From CTSoil-075 sp042610375 (GTDB lineage: Bacteria > Bacillota > Negativicutes > DSM-13327): a stretch of DNA of 64,000 nucleotides. Shown one piece after another: positions 61,043 to 64,000 of this stretch. The stretch is taken from NCBI RefSeq assembly GCF_042610375.1, contig NZ_JBGJZL010000004.1, positions 62,001-126,000 of the forward strand. Direction: 5' to 3'. Each line of letters starts with the position of its first letter. Within the stretch, counting starts at the first letter, position 1. A program made the translations under genes and the position numbers. Under the pieces are notes generated by a model, which was given only the letters and a program-made list of their open reading frames with translations, was not told the origin of the DNA and made no database searches.

Positions 61043-61060
61043 TATTTTGTATACAAAATA
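61043..61060. promoter_or_regulatory. 18-bp palindrome in the aspA promoter, GntR operator candidate
   Basis: TATTTTGTATACAAAATA is perfectly symmetrical around TGTATACA. It overlaps a possible -35 (TTGTAT). A partial copy (ATTTTGTATATAAT) is at 60982-60995. The sequence 60900-61040 is otherwise AT-rich and featureless. Confidence 0.6.
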
Positions 61061-61110
61061 CAGATAGTATGTTATGATAAATGTATAAATATCAATGGAG
61101 GTGCCAAATC

Positions 61111-62514
61111 ATGCGTATAGAACATGATTTTTTAGGTGAAATTAAAATACCCGATGAAATATATTACGGAGTACAAACAACGAGAGCATTAGATAATTTT
61201 GTGATCACTGGACATAAATTAAATGATGATTTTATCAAATCTTTTGGTATTGTCAAAGCGGCAGCTGCAAAAGCCAATATGAAAACTGGTCGCATGCCAA
61301 GTAAAATTGGTCATGCTATTGTACAAGCAGCCGAAGAAATTGCAGAGGGAAAATGGCATGACCAGTTTGTAGTTGATTGCATCCAAGGTGGGGCAGGTAC
61401 ATCCATGAATATGAATGCAAATGAAGTCATTGCTAATCGTGCTCTTGAAATACTTGGTGAAAAAAAAGGTAATTATAACCTGATTTCCCCCAATAATCAT
61501 GTAAATATGGCTCAATCAACAAATGATGTTATGCCAACGGCCATGCGCATTTGTGCAATTACGAAAGCTAAAAAATTAATTATCGCTCTTGAAGATATGG
61601 CGGCAACTTTCACAGAAAAAGGCGATGCTTTTAATCATATTTTAAAAATGGGGCGTACTCATCTGCAAGATGCAGTGCCAATTACGTTGGGACAAGAGTT
61701 CTATGCTTATGCCGAAGCCGTGAAACGAGGAATTAAACGAATTCGCGAAAATAGTAAGAACATGCATTGTGTGAATATGGGAGCAACAGCAGTCGGCACA
61801 GGACTGAATGCTGAACCTGAATATATCCAATTTGTTGTCGAAGAGTTATCAAAAATAACTGGTGAAAAAATTGAATCGGCAGATAACTTGGTTGATGCTA
61901 CACAAAATACAGATCAAATGGCAGAATTCTCAAGTGCTCTGAAGGTGACAGCATTAGCTCTTTGTAAAATTGCCAATGATATACGATTGATGGCCTCGGG
62001 TCCGCGTTGTGGACTCGGTGAACTGTCCTTACCAGAACGTCAGCCAGGTTCTTCGATTATGCCCGGAAAAATTAATCCAGTCATTCCTGAAACCGTGAAC
62101 CAAGTTGCATATCAAGTGATTGGTAATGACATGGCGATTAGTTTAGCAGTAGAAAACGGACAATTTGAATTAAATGTAATGGAACCAGTCATGGCGTATA
62201 ATTTATTTAATTCTTTGACAATCCTAACTAATGTAGTCAATACACTCAATTATAAATGTGTAAAAGGTATCGTTGCTAATGAAGAACGTTGCCGCGAAAT
62301 GATTGAAAAGAGTGTGGGCATTGTAACGGCATTGTTACCTCATATCGGTTATGAACAAGCTTCATCCATTGCAAAAGAAGCTCTTAAAACAGATACATCT
62401 GTTAAAGAATTAGTTATTGCAGGAGGATTGTTAACGGCTGCTCAGCTAGAAATTATTTTATCACCTGCAGAAATGACTAAACCTGGAATTGCAGGTAAAC
62501 AGTTCTTGATTTAA
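61111..62514 (+). CDS. aspA: aspartate ammonia-lyase
   Basis: 467 residues. The signature GSSIMPGKINPV (about residues 316-327) is in the mobile catalytic loop; also MNANEVIANRALEILG and MGRTHLQDAVPITLGQEF. Converts aspartate to fumarate and ammonia. A fumarase of this fold has the same signature but differs in the N-terminal stretch EYYGVQTTRA, here YYGVQTTRA, as in aspartase. ATG 61111 is preferred (GGAGGTG). Own promoter with a palindromic operator. Confidence 0.9.
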   Translation: MRIEHDFLGEIKIPDEIYYGVQTTRALDNFVITGHKLNDDFIKSFGIVKAAAAKANMKTGRMPSKIGHAIVQAAEEIAEGKWHDQFVVDCIQGGAGTSMNMNANEVIANRALEILGEKKGNYNLISPNNHVNMAQSTNDVMPTAMRICAITKAKKLIIALEDMAATFTEKGDAFNHILKMGRTHLQDAVPITLGQEFYAYAEAVKRGIKRIRENSKNMHCVNMGATAVGTGLNAEPEYIQFVVEELSKITGEKIESADNLVDATQNTDQMAEFSSALKVTALALCKIANDIRLMASGPRCGLGELSLPERQPGSSIMPGKINPVIPETVNQVAYQVIGNDMAISLAVENGQFELNVMEPVMAYNLFNSLTILTNVVNTLNYKCVKGIVANEERCREMIEKSVGIVTALLPHIGYEQASSIAKEALKTDTSVKELVIAGGLLTAAQLEIILSPAEMTKPGIAGKQFLI

Positions 62515-62540
62515 ATAAAGAATAGGTACTATAGAGTAAA

Positions 62541-62582
62541 AGAATCTCCTTTGTAAACCGTGGTACAAAGGGGGTTCTTCCT
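62541..62582 (+). terminator. terminator after aspA
   Basis: A 15-bp stem with two wobbles (62541-62555 with 62564-62578); T content is low. Confidence 0.55.
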
Positions 62583-62636
62583 AATTATTCAGAAAAAATT
62601 GATAATTCTAATTCAGTAGTTTATCTGAAAAGTTTG

Positions 62637-62645
62637 TGATATAAT
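62637..62645 (+). promoter_or_regulatory. extended -10 promoter before the fumarase alpha gene
   Basis: TG at 62637-62638, one base, then TATAAT at 62640-62645. The -35 box is poor. Confidence 0.5.
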
Positions 62646-62675
62646 ACACTTGGATATTAGAATAGGGGGATGAGC

Positions 62676-63521
62676 ATGCGTACAATTGAAGTAGATCAAA
62701 TTACTCAGGCGATAGCAAAAATGTGCATTGATGCTTGCTATTATCTATCTGAGGACGTGTATGAGGCTTTAGTAACAGCTGGACACAAAGAAGAATCTTC
62801 ATTAGGCAAAGAAATTATCGGAAAAATAGTAGAAAATGCTAATATTTCTAAAAATGAAGACAGACCTATTTGTCAAGATACTGGTATGGCTGTTGTATTC
62901 ATGGAAGTTGGACAAGATGTTCATATCGTTGGCGGTAGTTTAGAAGATGCTGTGAATGCAGGGGTCGCTAAAGGATATACTGAAGGATATCTTCGTAAAT
63001 CTGTAGTGGCTGAGCCATTGTTTAATCGTAAAAATACGACAAACAATACACCAGCTATTTTACATACCACAATCGTACCTGGTGACAAATTAAAAATTAA
63101 GCTTGCACCTAAAGGTTTCGGTAGCGAAAACAAAAGTGCATTAAAAATGCTTGTACCTGCTGATGGAGTGGAAGGACTTAAAAAAGTCGTCCTTGATACG
63201 GTAAAATTAGCTGGCCCTAACGCCTGTCCTCCAATGGTTATCGGCGTAGGTGTAGGCGGTACTATGGAAAAAGCAACTATTTTAGCTAAAAAAGCATTAT
63301 TGCGTCCATTAAATAAACGGAACGCACATCCAGATTATGAAAACTTAGAAGCTGAACTCTTAGAGATGGTTAACAAAACTGGTGTAGGTCCACAAGGCTT
63401 AGGCGGTATTACTACGGCTTTAGCAGTCAATGTTGAATATTTTCCCACACATATTGCTGGACTTCCAGTAGCTGTGAATATTAACTGTCATGCTACACGG
63501 CATGCTGAAGTTGAACTGTAG
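62676..63521 (+). CDS. fumarase-class hydratase alpha subunit, probable mesaconase
   Basis: 281 residues of the two-subunit, 4Fe-4S type. Cluster Cys are in RPICQDTGMAVVF (about residue 67), in NACPPMVIGVGVGG and in NINCHATRHAEVEL. In the methylaspartate route a class I fumarase-like dehydratase hydrates mesaconate to citramalate; fumarate is the alternative substrate, given aspA next door. ATG 62676 has GGGGGA upstream. Confidence 0.88.
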   Translation: MRTIEVDQITQAIAKMCIDACYYLSEDVYEALVTAGHKEESSLGKEIIGKIVENANISKNEDRPICQDTGMAVVFMEVGQDVHIVGGSLEDAVNAGVAKGYTEGYLRKSVVAEPLFNRKNTTNNTPAILHTTIVPGDKLKIKLAPKGFGSENKSALKMLVPADGVEGLKKVVLDTVKLAGPNACPPMVIGVGVGGTMEKATILAKKALLRPLNKRNAHPDYENLEAELLEMVNKTGVGPQGLGGITTALAVNVEYFPTHIAGLPVAVNINCHATRHAEVEL

Positions 63522-63535
63522 GAGGTGCACAAAAA

Positions 63536-64000
63536 ATGGCAGAAATAAAACGTATTACCACTCCGTTGACCAAAGAAATGGCTCGCTCATTAAAAGCTGG
63601 TGACAGTGTACTCATTACTGGAACTATTTTTAGTGCCCGTGATGCAGCTCACAAAGTGATGACGGAAGCATTAAATCGTGGCGAAAAATTGCCTATGGAT
63701 TTCACTAATCAAATCGTCTATTATTTAGGGCCTACTCCAGCTAAACCAGGAGATGCAGTTGGGTCTGCAGGACCAACAACAGCAGGTCGTATGGATGCAT
63801 ACACACCGCAAATGATCGAGCAAGGTTTATCAGGTATTATTGGTAAAGGTTATCGCTCACAAGCCGTTGTTGATTCCATGAAAAAAAATAGTACTGTCTA
63901 TATGGTAGCGATTGGTGGAGCAGGTGCTTTGATCTCGAAATCAATTAAAGCTTATGAAGTATTAGCATATCCTGAACTCGGACCAGAAGCTTTAGCGAAA
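63536..64000 (+). CDS. fumarase-class hydratase beta subunit (5' part), probable mesaconase
   Basis: 155 residues, cut by the window end. Typical beta-subunit stretches: RSLKAGDSVLITGTIFSARD, AGPTTAGRMDAYTPQMIEQG, IIGKGYRSQAVVDSMKKNST and YMVAIGGAGALISKSIK. Fourteen bases after the alpha gene, GGAGGTG upstream. Together they form the active dehydratase. Confidence 0.9.
   Translation, partial: MAEIKRITTPLTKEMARSLKAGDSVLITGTIFSARDAAHKVMTEALNRGEKLPMDFTNQIVYYLGPTPAKPGDAVGSAGPTTAGRMDAYTPQMIEQGLSGIIGKGYRSQAVVDSMKKNSTVYMVAIGGAGALISKSIKAYEVLAYPELGPEALAK

Overview
The window is a low-GC, densely coded bacterial segment from a strict anaerobe. The gene content (Fe-only nitrogenase, coenzyme B12-dependent glutamate mutase, a lactate permease with a FadR-type regulator, multi-iron-sulfur molybdoenzymes) and the protein flavour suggest a Negativicutes member of the Pelosinus/Sporomusa type. 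That placement is inference; no rRNA or other taxonomic marker is present.

Layout: (1) 1-5.3 kb: tail of an L-lactate permease, an FCD-type GntR regulator, a CstA peptide/pyruvate-type carrier and a NiaP-like MFS carrier. (2) 5.4-11.1 kb: dGTPase, tRNA-Thr, small hypothetical genes with a possible remnant, upp on the minus strand, tRNA-Arg. (3) 11.3-23.0 kb: an iron-only nitrogenase operon, anfH-nifI1-nifI2-anfD-anfG-anfK-nifB-nifV(omega)-nifV(alpha), followed by three accessory enzymes. It is preceded by a transposase-derived protein that has lost its DDE residues and by tandem structured leader elements. No nifEN is present, which fits FeFe-co assembly needing only NifB and homocitrate. (4) 23.0-30.4 kb: a molybdenum-related block. 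It holds a three-gene soluble cassette (DUF1858/solute-binding-like protein, UreG/HypB-like GTPase, ABC ATPase without permease), a Mop molbindin, a large nested palindrome, then modABC and an HTH/PBP-like one-component regulator on the minus strand. (5) 30.5-38.1 kb: chemoreceptor, a Tat-exported molybdopterin oxidoreductase operon (catalytic subunit, FeS subunit, NrfD-type anchor, TorD chaperone) and an AEC transporter. (6) 38.3-46 kb: housekeeping and accessory genes (thioesterase, glutamate racemase, F420-ligase-like, hydantoinase-like, HDAC-like, RNase PH, dITPase, phosphodiesterase). (7) 46-50 kb: glutamate/dicarboxylate symporter plus a GlnK/GlnL-type two-component system. (8) 50-64 kb: the whole methylaspartate route of glutamate fermentation: GntR regulator, glutamate mutase (S, L, E), methylaspartase, an accessory P-loop protein, citrate/citramalate lyase (citDEF) with its ligase citC, aspartase, and a two-subunit fumarase-class dehydratase that would serve as mesaconase.

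Most notable points: regions 3 and 4 look like one Mo-responsive regulon. Two promoters 11.8 kb apart, in front of the domesticated transposase and in front of the DUF1858/GTPase/ATPase cassette, share a leader with the same 18-nt core (16 of 18 identical) and a terminator-like hairpin. The anfH leader has two further tandem structured elements with an invariant 9-nt loop, and the modA leader has an intrinsic terminator. A separate ~92-nt structured element occurs twice in opposite orientation (32.4 kb and 56.9 kb). A TGTATACA palindrome links the glutamate-mutase and aspartase promoters.
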